Assembly: GCF_021155775.2 (NCBI RefSeq) | Contig: NC_060234.1 | Span: 496,001-560,000 of the forward strand | Origin: Neodiprion pinetum | Taxonomy: Eukaryota; Arthropoda; Insecta; Hymenoptera; Diprionidae | Length of the DNA stretch: 64,000 nucleotides | Reading direction: 5' to 3' | Shown: positions 38,587-51,037 of the stretch, in pieces | Layout of the letters: every line of letters starts with the position of its first letter | Position numbering within the stretch: position 1 is the first letter of the stretch | Translations under genes and position numbers: made by a program | Notes under the pieces: model-generated | Databases searched by the model: none | What the model saw: only the letters and a program-made list of their open reading frames with translations | What the model was told of the DNA's origin: nothing

Positions 38587-39174
38587 CCGACATTTGCGAG
38601 ATGACGCGCAAGTTGACTGATGTCGAATGGTTAACCAATTACAACCATATATACAAGGAAAATGTTCAGTGTACACGGTATGAATTCACGACATGTTCCG
38701 GGTTGATTTACGTACGTATAAAAAAAAAAAGATGAAATGAATCGAATTTGATTGACTTGATGCAGTAGTAGTTGAAATAAAATGTTATCCTCGTTATATG
38801 TCTATATTTATAGGTACGAACGATGTAACGGGGAAAAACTGGATAACCGTATTATTTCGCCATCTCACGCTAGTAAATTATGCTTTACAATACGAAAAAT
38901 TAGACTATACATATAATAGTATTTCTATTACGACGCATTAACAAATTATACATAATGTTTTTGTACCCTATATAAATCAATCTATTTAAACCTCAAGTTG
39001 ATTGTTTGCATTTGTGTTGATTGATTCTTTTACGCTTTTATTTTGTGGATGTGTATGTTGTGTGTAAAGTAAACTAGACAAAGCAATACTGCAGATTCGT
39101 ACCTCGTAATCATTGCCTGGGTTATTCCGACGATGAAAGAATCGAAATTAATAAAAAAATAAAAACAACAATAT

Positions 39175-39182
39175 TAATAATA

Positions 39183-39217
<35 letters not shown>
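39175..39217. repeat. (TAA)n microsatellite
   Basis: Imperfect TAA units with two GAT/AGT interruptions near the left end. Confidence 0.85.
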
Positions 39218-39349
39218 GTGCAGCTGTACGTCGAATACAGAGAGACAGTTGGTTGACAGATGAATTATATGGGGTATGTGAAAAAGTTCACGTTTTTTTT
39301 TCTCTAAATTTTATTCCTTCGTGTAAAATTTGTAATTTGAGCTGGCAGA

Positions 39350-39660
39350 CTTGGCTGACCTGCAGGGAACTGAGCGCGCAGTACTACGTCGTTTACTGCG
39401 AATATGATAAGTGCGAGCCGCTACGAGAGGCAGGGATGGATGGATGGATGGATAGATGCTGGCTATTTACATCCGATATTTCAGTCTCGGTCAACCATCG
39501 GCAAGGCGATTCAACTTTTGTCCGCGCAAATTCGTGCTATTAAACACAAAGCACACAACACCGCGTTTTGCACGCCAAGAGAGGCACGCGCCGGGCGCAC
39601 GCACACACTGCTCCTCCGTGCCACAAAATTCGACTCCGCGTGACACTTTCTCACGTCAGT
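39350..39660. other. isolated CpG-rich patch
   Basis: About 300 bases with clustered CpG (for example GCGCGCAGTACTACGTCG and CGCGCCGGGCGCACGC) inside otherwise AT-rich DNA downstream of twins. It also contains four tandem GATG units (39435-39451). In a genome where CpG clusters otherwise sit at 5' ends, it may be a promoter or exon of an unseen transcript. No supported frame. Confidence 0.35.
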
Positions 39661-40093
39661 ATGTAGCGCTGTATTATCTAGAAAATAAGAGAGAGCAAAA
39701 AAGGAATAGTACGAAAACGAAAATTCAAAATTGTGAAAAACAATAAAATTCGAATCTAATTGGTAAATACTCCATGACAGTATCGAAAATCTAAGTACAC
39801 ATTCGAAGAGATCCTGGCAAATTGTTGACGATTAATGAATTCTGTCGAATAATTTTTCAATCATATTTGAAACCCGACAAATGAAAAGCTGGCACAAGAA
39901 TACGAGTGCCGTTTTATAAAGAATCAGTGAACGCTACCTGTATAATGCAATATTTGTTACTCAACACTCGTTCTCAGCGGTCTTTTATACCATTTCCGTT
40001 AAAAGAAAAAAGCGATCACATTATAAACAAGGAATATTCAAGGGGGGTCTGATAAATGTATACAGTTTTGATATATACCTGCATGCAGATGTG

Positions 40094-43000
40094 CTAAAGC
40101 TTGTCTTGAAATAGAAAGAGATTGTTGGTGGCTGCTACTGCGACAACATTTTCAGACGGATGCCACGCCGTATGAAGAATCTTTTTATTAAAGTCCAGAC
40201 AATCTACACTAATCTCATCCTTCTTACGTTTACCACCGGTGCATACCTGTAACAGATATTCCCACGTTATTAACATAATTTTCTATTGGACGATGACAAA
40301 GAACTTACCACCGTGTGACTAAACATTGAATTACAAAACGAACCTTGCGTGGCTTGAGCAGTGTCTTAGGCTTGGCTATATCTCGTGCTGCTTCCAATGT
40401 TAGGTCTCGCTTCGTAGAGCGGTCAAATACTCTGAAAAAATTATTGTAGGAGCCCGTCATGATGGCTGAGTCGTTGCCGCTCCAACAACACTCAAATTTG
40501 TCAAATATGCAGTCATTCTCGTACAACGAACACAGCTTAGACCTGAGATAGTCGTGGACCTAAACAAAAGAAGAAAAATTACGAATAAGCATAGAACTAA
40601 GCACGCAATGAATAAAGATTCAAAACGACAGAGGGTTATATTGAGATTGTTGAAGTATACAATGATAAATTAGAAAAAAGAAAATAGATAAATAAATAAC
40701 CGACAATAAACGTACATAGTAACACTCTATTGGCTTCGTTTCCATGTGCAGGTCCCAGACCTTGACACTAAGGTAGTCCCTGGAGATCATATATCTACCA
40801 GAATTGCTAAGCTTGACGTCGCTGATGCTGGATATTATCTCAGAGAAAAAACTCCTGTTTGTCGGATCCTCGGGCTCTTCAAAAAGTTTGCTGTGCCGAT
40901 CGCATAGCGCAGCTGCTCTCATGTCGCATAGCCTAATGGTACCTTTGCTACTGCTGTAAACTAAGAGGTTGCACTCGGCTGGATGAAATTCAGCGGCAGT
41001 TATAACTTCTGTCAGCTCTTCCATGTTGGTCGGTTTAATATCTACGATGTCTGTTTATTGTGTGGTTAGGAAAAAATACTAGAGATTGATATTGATTTGT
41101 TGCTCCTACGGTTTAAAATTTACACCTGCTGTTACGGTTATTTTTTTTTTTTTTTTCGCTTTTCTTGTGGGAAAAAAGAAAGGATACTGAAGCTCTGATC
41201 GGTGATTTCAAGATGCCAGAGATTTATTCTAAGATCATCGGCGCTGAGATATGTCTCCTGGTCACTATTAACACTGATACTGTTTATATGGTAGGTGTGC
41301 GCATTAGCAAATATCCGTCTAGGTGATGCTTCGACCATTAGCTCCATTGGTTTTATGGTAGGTACCTGGGGAAAAAAATTTATTAAATCACATGTCTCAA
41401 TTATGTGCTTATGTTCTTGCATAAAATTCATCACTTCATTGATGGTTTGTAATAGAAATCTGACCTCAGGAAAAGTGTGAAATTCCTTTGTTCTATACTT
41501 ATTGTCAATTACTATTTTGATAAAATAGACATGTTTATACACCAGCTTATCGTTGGACAATATCTACCTTTCTATAATTTACGATCAATTATTCTGTTAA
41601 TGCGAGGATTTCGCATTATCAAACGAGCATTCCCTTCTCAATCGACATTCTGCCGATGCAGTATTTTGTCGCGTGATGATGAGTTGAGAAAGGCGAATTA
41701 CATGCTAATCCGATATTACAATGTTTGAAAAGTACTATGCACGTTCTAAAAATAGGTAAAATAAAAAATAGGAGATAATTCTGCATGAAAAGAATTATTT
41801 TTAATTGGAATAAGATGATGGTGTAACGTATTTATATTATACTAATGTGATGCGCATACTTGACCTCTGCGCACGTGCCAGGCAAACGCGCTTTCCTACA
41901 TCCTGATGTCTCATAATTTGTCATGCTGAGAATTTAGATGCAGGAAGACTTTGTGACAGTTATTGTTTTGTTTTTCGTACTTTGGCTTTAACATGTAAAT
42001 TTCGTTACAGAAAATTAATTTAAATGCACATGACTAATAAGATTGAAATAAAATCGCATAACGTGCAAGTACTTTTTTACCAAGCTACCAGAATGTCGCT
42101 ACGGAAGAGAACAGTTTTTAAAGTTTTTCAATTTTCGTCTCTGTATCAATGCTTGTGATAACGAGAAGAAAAAAACAAAACTTGCTTCAATTAACGTTCA
42201 GTCGACAAATTAAGACTATTCACTCAATTGTTCGCTGGCATGTGTATACTTTAGTTTTTTTTGGCAAGTTTACATTTCTGGCCCACGAACGGAATGCCGA
42301 TTTATTTTTACAACCCCAACTGAAATTATGCGATGTGTCTGAAAGCAATTTTCGGTTGGACCGTAGAAAGTAATGAAAAGAAAATAATAGCTTGTAGAAA
42401 GAGACTAGGTTGAATTCTTACCCTGAGAGCCGTAATACAAGCTGGATCCTTAATAGCCCCATTTTCCTCCTTAGTATTATACCCTTCGACCCTCTTGTCT
42501 CTCTCGCTGACCTTCCATAATTTGATTGTTTTGTCGTTTGTTGATAGTAGAAAGTGTGCAGGATTCTTCCTCTTTAACCATCTGATTTTATTTATTTTTT
42601 CTTCTATCTCTAATGATTTTAAGTAATCGAACTCAGGTTCGTGACTTTGGAAGGTACTGTATACGTTGTACTCGCCTCTTCGAGGTATACTGTTTTTACT
42701 CTGCACATCGGAGAATGAACAAAAATAGAACAAAGACCATATTAATAAAAAAAAAAAAAAAAAAAAAAAAAAGAAAATAGTAGACAACTTTCAACGATTG
42801 ATCATTTTAATTATAAAATCGTATTTATAACGAGGCTGAAGCTAGCAGCCAAACGTCTGATTTTCATTCGAATAAGCAGGTGATGTTAGAAAAACAAAAT
42901 TTTTTTGCAATACCCTGAACCAATAATACTTTTATAGAATTACGGAGATAAAACCAAATTGCATTTTTCCAATTCCAATAAGTTTAACACGTTTGGCTGT

Positions 43001-45804
43001 TAACTCTGGCTGTTAGCTTCAGGTTCGCGCGCCTATAGTTGGATGGTAATATTAAAAAGAAGGTCACGGCTTGCCAAGGAGAAAAGGAAATATATGCAAA
43101 ATGAGGGAACCTTTGTAGCAAAACTAATGTCTATATTCCGATGTCAGCTTCCTTATTATATCGATGTAGCGCAGTTCTTTGATCGTAAAAATCTATAAGT
43201 GATGATTGAACAGGTTAGTGCCACGGTAAGGATAACGGTATCTTTTACGGTCCTACTATTTCAAGAGTGTAATGAGACAATGAAGAATCGGTAATAAGGT
43301 GTTGGTATATTTTCAAACAGTTCTCTGAATGGCTTTGCTACATTAAAAGTATGTGTATAAACTTTTTAAGGAGTAGATGTTGAATGGAATTCAAGATTTC
43401 AGGTGGGCGGAATTTTGATTACTTTTATACCAAGTAAAAGATAAATTGGGGAGTTTTTTTTTTTTTCCCAGGAAAATACAATAGTGGTATTATTGCTCTG
43501 ATCGTTTGGTACATTATCCTGCACACGGGACAATGAAAATATGTTAAGCCATTATTTTGTACAAATTTGAAATTAGTGGAACAGCATGTATTTACATAAG
43601 AATATGAAGAAAAAGCTTGAATACCTCATAGATTTATTTTGGATTTACATATCGATATTCTGGTTATGATGAAACACTCTGATTTTAGTACACTTTCGCG
43701 GATCACTGTTCAATTTTTTCACCTGACATCGGTCATATAAATTACGCAGTCCAATAATCGGTACAATTTACTATAGTTTTCTAAGTTGAGCTAGGTAAGT
43801 CTGATCGTTTTTTTTTATTTCGAGCTGAGAAGTGCGGATGTTAGCATGGTCAAATTTACATACAATAATAGAATCGAAATATCTTACACGGATATGAACA
43901 TTTAATATTCAACTCACAATCGGATCCCTCTGAAAAATGACGACTCGTCCTCCTTTGTCACCGGTCGCAAGAAGGTCCCCATCGTGATTAAACTCGACAC
44001 ATGAGATTATGTCAGCTGGAAAACAACAATATCATAATGAAGGTTTTTGTGCTCTCATGGTCGTTTGCAGCAGAATTTTTTTCAGAACAAGTGAACAAGT
44101 GAAATATTATAAACCGAATCGTTGCACAAAGGACATTGCTCATCATTTTGTTTGAATTTCAAGTAATGTGCACACGTTTTAATTCTATTTTTGTATTACT
44201 CCTGATGAAGTATTGTGCAAGTTAGATAAGAGTCGCTTCGCATACCAAATTTGATAAGATAAAAGCGATAGACTGAAAAATAAAAAAAAGTAACTGCGCG
44301 ATTGAAAAACATAGATACAAAATAAGAAAGCGAAGAAAACGTAATCACGATAACCTTGCACTACGTACGTGTGGACAACGTGGCACGAGAGTTAAGCAGG
44401 GAGATAAAACAATTTGTATCATAGATAGAAATACAAATTTTAGAAAACAACCGACAATGAACGTTAGTACCTACCGCGCGTAGGTACAAGCGACATCCTA
44501 ACATCGGATTATTTGTATCTCTCAAATCTAACGCTCGTTACATGCAGATGTGACATTTCGTTAGATGCCAACGGAACGAACTTGCGTTCAATAGTCATTG
44601 AGTGAGTGCGACGACGAGATGCAACAAACGAGAAATGAAAAGAGAAGGAGGGATAATAATATAAGTGTGTATAAATAAACTCTAGCGACGGTATCACTCA
44701 CCTTCCGTAACGTCGTCTTCGAGAGTTCCCTTGACTTGCGAGAAGCACCACTGTATATCACCGTTGCCTGTAATGGAGCATGCGCATGTATGTATCAAAG
44801 AAAACCACCTTGCATGAGTATTGAACAACTTCTGTTTACATAGCACTGTACGTGTATCTATATGCATCATTATCATTATCTCTCTGTATAGGCATTGTAA
44901 TAATGATCCGGAGAATGAGTTTCTTGTATTAGCAATAAATTGTAATAGAGAATAAAATATGAAAAAAAATATATGAAAATTGCCTTCTTCAAATGTAACA
45001 ATGGAATATTTACAATGCAATGGTAAGTTAGCATCAAGAGAAATTGGAACGAAAAAAAAAATCTATACATATACACACATATATATAATACGTATGAAAA
45101 TGACTATAATCAAAGAAAAGAGCAACAACAATCATCCTACTTGACGGTTCTCCGCTATCCATTTTTTTTTTGTTTGTTTATTTTTGTTTGTTTCTCTACC
45201 ACGTTTTCGTCTGTTTCGTAGTTTATTTTTTTGTTTTTTATTTGTTTCGTGGCGTAGCCGACGAAAACATTTAGTTTCGCGGAAGATCTGGATCGGATGC
45301 AAGCGGAGAATTATGTAGTAGTAGTAGTAGTAGCGTAGTAGAAGAAGAAGAACAAGAGGAAGGAGAAGCAGCGGCAACAGCAGCAGCAGCAACAGCAGTA
45401 GAAGCGGCACACCAGCGTCAACACACGCGAGCACAGGTGCCCGTCAAATGGTAAATTTTTTTTATTTTTCTCGGGTTACAATCAAATACCGAGTAGGGCA
45501 GGCCCGTTATGCAAAAAACGCGGTTTTTCTCGTGAGTTGCGACGGGACGATTGCATCAAGGATTTCGGCCAGTGGTTTATTACTATTTAAACAAACGCGA
45601 CAGAGCAACGCACCACCTGAAAATATTTCCTGTATTATAGTTTACTATTTAAAAACAGCGTATTAAACGCGCAGCCGAGCGTTCTCTCTCGCTCTCTTTC
45701 TCTCTCTCTCTCTCTCCAACATTCGGCGATAAGGTGACGGAGGGAAAAAAACCCTGCGTGAAAGCTCCGAGAGACGGAGTGAGTCCTATCTACTTACCGG
45801 CCAT
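40094..45804 (-). CDS. tws: twins, PP2A regulatory subunit B (PR55), short isoform
   Basis: PR55/B subunits are seven-bladed WD40 propellers that bind the PP2A A-C core and select substrates, including mitotic CDK1 targets and neuronal and wing-disc signalling targets. Coding exons are 45804-45798 (ATG GCC G), 44767-44702, 44015-43918, 42700-42422, 41365-41188, 41050-40716, 40559-40344 and 40246-40094. They are in phase and encode 443 residues, the usual family length. Diagnostic stretches appear in order: GDIQWCFSQVKG, ADIISCVEFNHDGDLLATGD, RRGEYNVYSTFQSHEPEF, DYLKSLEIEEKINKIRWL, VEASPRRIFANAHTYHINS, TNMEELTEVITAAEFHP, SRDYLSVKVWDLHMETKP, YENDCIFDKFECCW and CTGGKRKKDEISVDCLDFN. It ends FLFQDKL. 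MAG followed by NGDIQWCFSQ resembles the vertebrate B-alpha N-terminus. Alternative first exons lie upstream. Confidence 0.96.
42747..42772. repeat. poly-A run (26 A) in a twins intron
   Basis: A homopolymer immediately upstream (in the gene's sense) of the exon 42700-42422. On the minus strand it is a T-run near the acceptor. Confidence 0.9.
45314..45408. repeat. GTA/GAA/CAG trinucleotide-rich tract
   Basis: Consecutive blocks of GTA, GAA, then CAG/CAA units in the first twins intron. A mirrored CTG tract lies at 46056-46090. Confidence 0.85.
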
Positions 45805-45976
45805 TTCGGCAACCGGATTTTTTTTCACACACGCGTATTCTATTTGTTACAATTGTTGGGACAGAAGGGCGGCCTGTATACCCGATAATCACTCGATAAT
45901 AACCCGATGCTCGCGGATCCCTGTCACATATTAATACGGTGCCGAATATTCAACGACGTTCAATGGCGGAACTCAC

Positions 45977-46130
45977 GAGTGTGCATAACAACTATCGGTA
46001 CGTACGATGACGTCACGCCACCTTTGATTCGTTCCTCCGTTCTATTCGTTCCTCGGCCGCCGCCGCTGCTGCTGCTGTTGCTGTTGCTGCCACGGGCCAA
46101 ACCACGGTGTTCTTCGACCACTCGCGCCAT
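45977..46130 (-). CDS. candidate alternative first exon or uORF of twins
   Basis: On the minus strand an ATG at 46130 opens a frame beginning MARVVEEHRGLARG, then an Asn/Ser/Gly run from CAG-type repeats (NSNSSSSGGG), and later SSYVPIVVMHT. At 45977 it meets a donor-like site (ACTC|GTGAGTT) in phase 1, the same phase as the other twins first exons, so it could join the exon at 44767 in frame. If not spliced there, the frame stops at 45960. It would then be a 56-codon upstream frame in the leader of the short isoform, whose start is 156 bases further on. I cannot choose between the two from sequence. Confidence 0.3.
46056..46090. repeat. CTG/TTG trinucleotide tract
   Basis: CCG, CTG and TTG units. 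Read on the minus strand they encode the Ser/Asn/Gly run of the frame at 46130-45977. Confidence 0.85.
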
Positions 46131-46240
46131 CTTCTCATCCTCACTTTTTTCACACGAACTTTCACGAACTTTCACGAGGTTCCGTCAGCCCGCGCTTTTC
46201 GAACCGAATGCGCGTTATCGCCACCGTTTACCGAAGACTG

Positions 46241-46400
46241 TTAACCCTTTCATGCCTACATTTTTCCTTACATTCGATTCACTTGAAATTTTGCACACAT
46301 GTGCTTTTGGGGTCGCTGATTACGAATATGAACTTGAAATTCGAAAATTCAATATGCCAGATCTAAGGTGGCGGGCAAACATACGACATTTTTTTCTTTA
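46241..46400 (+). repeat. dispersed repeat family R1, partial copy C
   Basis: Opens with TTAACCCTTTCATGCCTACA and soon reaches TTTTGGGGTCGCTGATTACG, the two landmarks shared with the longer copies at 54470-54912 and 55882-56490. Most of the interior is missing. Confidence 0.55.
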
Positions 46401-48878
46401 CGTATATTAAGTTTGGTCTAAAATTGGCAATCGAATTCTCATGATGGATTAGCAGAAAATGCTGTTTTTCGTGAAAAAAATACAAATTTCATTCGCTTCC
46501 TTACACCTCCGATTTCTCCAATGCATAAATAAATGAATTTTATATCTTTATTTGACCTAAAAATATTTCAGGGACGATGTGGATCCAAAAAACTCTGTAG
46601 TTTTTACCAAGAAAGTAGTTTAATAGATAAAAAGATGCTTCCAGGGGTAAAAGTTTTGAAATTCTTCCGTCAACTTCGCCATGAATGCAACCTGTCCGAC
46701 CTGACGAAACTAACAATATTATCAAACGAATGGTTCGAAAGCTATAATTTAAGGTTGTTGGGACAGTATCTCGTAAGTCATAATAAAATGTAGATTTTTT
46801 TTCTATTAAATAAAAAATTGGAACATGTAAGTTAATAACTTAAATATACATGTTAAATAAATGTCTTTTGACTCGATATTTTTCCGTATAAAATAAATCC
46901 GGCAACAGTGCATCTAACTGCTATACATTATTGTTGCTAGTGTGAATGAATAATGAAACAACTTAATTTCGACGCAACGGACGATTTGTAATGGTAAAAA
47001 TTTATAAAATGGTACAAAACACATGATTGAATGATTGAATTTAAAAATTGGCACGTTTTTTTATCCAACGTTACCACAGTTTTACGATTCAGATATGTCA
47101 TTCAAGTATGACTGATATTGTCGTGAATTTTCGATTATTTAGATTAAAATATTTACCAAAATCCACGCCAGTATACGTTTTGTATATTTTTTGCGTAATC
47201 AACGAGAGGAGATTAATATAAATTACAATTTATTGTATTGTTATATTTAGCAGTTGTGGTCAAATTGTATCAATAATGTGCATTTTAAACAAGATTCCAT
47301 ATTAACTTCATGGTAAATATCTAATTTTTAATAATTAATTACACAAAAACTACACGTCAGATCTTTTTCAGAAAATTATTTTATAAGTATTTACTACCAA
47401 TTAATAACATATTAATTCAGTTTTTTATCGTTACATTGCTCTAATGTCCGAACAACCTTAAATTATGATAACATGTTGTTCAGTAAAATGGAACTCGATT
47501 CGTTATGGACGAACCTTATAAACCATTAATTACAGGTCATAATTTCCTTGTTTCGACTGCACTGCTCACAGCTAACTGTACAATGCTAATATTTACCAGA
47601 AATAAAATAATTCTTAGACCTGACATCTTTGATTTATATTCCTGTATTCTCACCGATCGTTTTGTCACGCAACATTTCTGAATACGCAATAATAATAACT
47701 ATAGTAATGATGCAAAAGAAGCAGTTGATGAATCAGTTATACCAAGAAAACTGTAGGTATATAAGTGACAAACCTAATAACTGTGTCAATTTTTCGTGTA
47801 ACTCCTCCAGGGATGAAAATAACGGACCATTTCTTGTTAGCGGAGCTTTCAGACCGTGCGGAAAACTTTCCATGACTTTTATATGTGAATAACAGTATGA
47901 TACGTTTATTATCGCTGAATTATTCCAAGAAAACCAATTTTCTCTTTTCTAATTTGTTTACAAGTTTTTCACGCGTCAGCAGAACTTTTTTGAATGTGGA
48001 AAACTTTCACTTTACATTGTGATAATTTAGCACTTTTATGAAAAATTGTCTTTTAACACGTGCTACGAACATTGGCAGATGCATCATATACAACCATAAA
48101 TATCTTATTTATCGTGTATTGTCCTGCGTGTATAAATATAACCAATTTTCAAGGGGATGACAATTCCATTCGTCGAATCTGTTCGAGTACAATAAAAATA
48201 CGAATGCGTTTCGAACACTTTTACCTCCTACATTTGTCTATGTACTACATATAAATATCACTAGTTGAGATCGTTACCACCCACGTCAAATAACAATTAT
48301 TAATATCATTATTAAATTTCTTCTATATTCATTCGACAAGTTTCTAGTTTATAATTTACGGTATATGATTTTTCTTTTACGGGCAGTTTTCGACTGATGT
48401 TCGTGAAATTATGGATCTGGTCCAGGGACCGACTGGCAACCCAGGCACGATCTGTCTCGAGTTGCGGATCGGTAGAGGCGCTTACGTTACCGAAGAAATT
48501 AGCAAATATCAGCTAATTATCAAAGCTCTAACAACAAGACTTGGCGCGACTTAGCGTCGAACCATGTTCCATGTTATTTATTTACCTTATATGTATACCT
48601 ACCTACCTATGCCTCGAACCAAGCTATTCCCAGTTGGCGTATAGACGAGTAGTTAGAAAACGAAATACGAAATCACATAGGAGATCATTTATGTTATACC
48701 GATAAGGTGTCGTCGAACACGATAATTTATAAACTTTCGAACAAATTTAATGAGAAAAATTTGAAACCCTTCCAAATCGAACGCCTTCGTGTTAAGAATG
48801 TAAAAGTAGTAGGGAGGGAGAGAAAAAAAAGACAAGCATCCTGATTCGTACACTGTTATAATAGTTACAACTACTCAC
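46401..48878. other. intron or upstream region of twins
   Basis: About 2.5 kb of AT-rich sequence between the short-isoform promoter and the candidate exon at 48879. An 86-codon plus frame at 46533-46793 contains an acceptor-like ATATTTCAG, but I recognise no family. Nothing else supported. Confidence 0.5.
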
Positions 48879-49017
48879 GAAAATTTCTCTCGGTGTCATG
48901 TGAAATCTTTGGATTTTTAATTGGTGGTCCACGGTTGAACGAAGCTCCCGCACTTACGTTGTCACAACAATTAGAATGATCTACTGAAACGGATCTTAAA
49001 CGGCCTCTAGTGTTCAT
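48879..49017 (-). CDS. candidate alternative first coding exon of twins
   Basis: On the minus strand an ATG at 49017 (A at -3) opens 46 codons starting MNTRGRLRSVSVDHSNCC and continuing SAGASFNRGPPIKNP, then HDTERNF. It ends at a strong donor, TTTTC|GTGAGTAG, in phase 1. Spliced to the exon beginning at 44767 it gives Arg at the junction followed by NGDIQWCFSQ, a 487-residue protein. The product is basic and low in hydrophobics, as expected of a variable PR55 N-terminus. I do not recognise this N-terminus from other species. An internal GTAAGT at the Asp-Asn/Val position could act as a competing donor but would leave the wrong phase. Confidence 0.45.
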
Positions 49018-50345
49018 CTTTACCACCGAGAACACGTTCTGAAACCGCGATCAGAGTCAGCGCACGCGATTCGACCTTACGAGAGTCTCAAAGGCTATGG
49101 TTTCCGACATATTATACACATACATATACATGATAATAGCAGTAATACACGCCGCCAGGACAGACAACGTATGTGTATACATAAGTCCTGAACTTTCAGG
49201 CAAATTGAACATGACAATATCAACACAATAGTGACGATAACAACAATTTTTCGCTTTCAAGAGGGCGACTCAATCTTCATTCTTATACCAACTGAGAAAT
49301 ATGTACTATACGTGTGATTGCATGATGTAAGTGACACTAAGAATTTACTCCGACGAGTGGAGAAATTGCGGACCGAGTAACGTTTGCTACGCGATATTCC
49401 AAAGTATTTCCGCCTCTTCGCGGTCTACTTGAAAATTATCTTTAATTTTTTTTTATACCTACGATTGAATTATAGTATCTATACAGATGCGTGCGTACAT
49501 ACACACATATGCACGCGCTCGTGCACGCAATACGTTATATACGTTCGATATTTCATTTGAAACGTGTTAAAACCGGGACAAAATGTAAACACACAGTGGT
49601 CACTAGGTGCAATCGTGCTAACAGGATATCCATACAAGGTCTCCGACGTATTCGTATATCGTGCGTTTTCGTGAATGCGCACCATGAGATCGACTCTGAG
49701 CAACTCTGCTGTTCAGTTTTTAGCACGTGGCTGATGCGAAACTCGGATCTGCTCACAGAGTGGACTTGTATCCTGAATTGCCCATAATTAGGGGACCCCT
49801 GTTGCGCATCCACAAAAACTCGACTCGAAAAGTCTTAAGCTTTTGATCCGCACAAACGTAAGTTCATAAAAAAAAAAAAAAAAAACACACGCACGCACGC
49901 GTGCGTTATATGACAAACGAAACGAGCATGTAATTATAAGTATTATGTATTCGCGGTTACGTTTCATAGGTATAATTGATGCGTGACGCAGTGCCTCGCC
50001 TGCTCGTAGGCAACTTACGTTACATGATGCCGATCTGGCATCCCATATTTTAACTAACAATAATTCGACTACGCACGCCGAATTGACGATACTTATCCAA
50101 GCATTATCTGCCGGTAAATTTAATCTATGTATACGTATTAATTATCACGGATCGTACTCGCCTCACGTAATAAAACGCGTAACCGAGAGCGTAAGTGATA
50201 ATAATAAATGATCTCGTGACAACGCCTAAGCAGTAGACAACCGAAGTTGACGTTGCGTACCGCGGTATAATCGTTATCGACGGAGGAAGAGAAAAAAAGA
50301 GCGAATAGAAGGTACCGAAAAAATTACGCACGATGGCTTACTTAC

Positions 50346-50430
50346 CACTCCTTTTATTCACAGCCGTGTTAATCATCGAGCCAAGCTTCGTGAGGCTCGA
50401 CTGTCTCATAATTCCCGAAGGGTTCTTCAT
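50346..50430 (-). CDS. tws: alternative first coding exon of twins (long isoform)
   Basis: On the minus strand the frame MKNPSGIMRQSSLTKLGSM, then INTAVNKRS, ends in phase 1 at AGTG|GTAAGTAAG and joins the exon at 44767 to give GNGDIQWCFSQ, a 469-residue isoform. The stretch MRQSSLTKLGSMINTA closely resembles the N-terminal exon of a Drosophila twins isoform (MRQSSITKIG). This is the strongest of the upstream exons. The frame stays open upstream of the ATG to about 50650 without another ATG. Translation could also start at the second Met. The surrounding DNA is GC- and CpG-rich (50400-50600), as expected of a promoter-proximal exon. Confidence 0.75.
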
Positions 50431-51037
50431 GTTGTGTTTGGACGAAGGCGGTATCGCTGTTACCGGTGCGGTCTTCGATCTACCGATCAAGGCTCCGCTC
50501 CGACAATTCGTATTCGGCCCTGTGCTGGGGGGCCGCTGCGGCGGGGCCCCCCAAAGGCCGACAACGCCCGCGTGACGCGTCTTGAAACAATCGGATCTCT
50601 CCGTCCCTCCGTGGGAGGAATTTTCCCCTTCCGGTCGGCACTATTCTCCGCTTATATCGTGCCTGTGACAAAAATCAACGACAACGTGTATAAATTTTGT
50701 CAATATTGTACAATAATTTACCACATTACCGACAGTTTTTCGCCCACGCTTACATACACCATAGAATGGGAAGGCGAAAGCCGCCTGTGCGCAGGCAACT
50801 GCGATCGCGTGAATCGTACAAATTGCCTACGTATAGGCTAATTTGTCCATGATTCGCCTGTGCATAGGCAATCGCAATCTCAAAGATTGTATAAATAACC
50901 TACGTGTATACGTATTTGCCGATAATAATTTTCCCGTAGTACACAAAAACGTTAAAAGGGCATAAGCGCAACGTACGTGGTGCAAATATCGGGAAATGAA
51001 AATAAACGAATAAATAAAAAGAACGTAGGTCTTGTAA

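Larger units (their letters stand above)
32700..40093. other. long gene-poor interval downstream of twins
   Basis: Over 7 kb of AT-rich DNA with many simple repeats. The part next to 40094 should contain the twins 3' UTR. Frames of 92-151 codons exist (for example 36588-37043 and 38248-38586) but are Phe/Ile/Ser-rich translations of T-rich DNA without splice or family support. A short stretch at 33841-33860 (ACAGGGTGTCCCAAAAAT) resembles ends of many insect transposons but has no partner. I find no RNA gene. Confidence 0.55.

Noticed and set aside
46533..46793. 86-codon plus-strand frame with an internal acceptor-like site
   Set aside because: Neither a partner exon nor a recognisable family. 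Next to a dispersed repeat copy, so possibly repeat-derived.
48948..48960. Internal donor-like GTAAGTGC in the candidate twins exon as its true end
   Set aside because: It would leave phase 0, which is incompatible with the common exon at 44767. The later GTGAGTAG gives the required phase 1.
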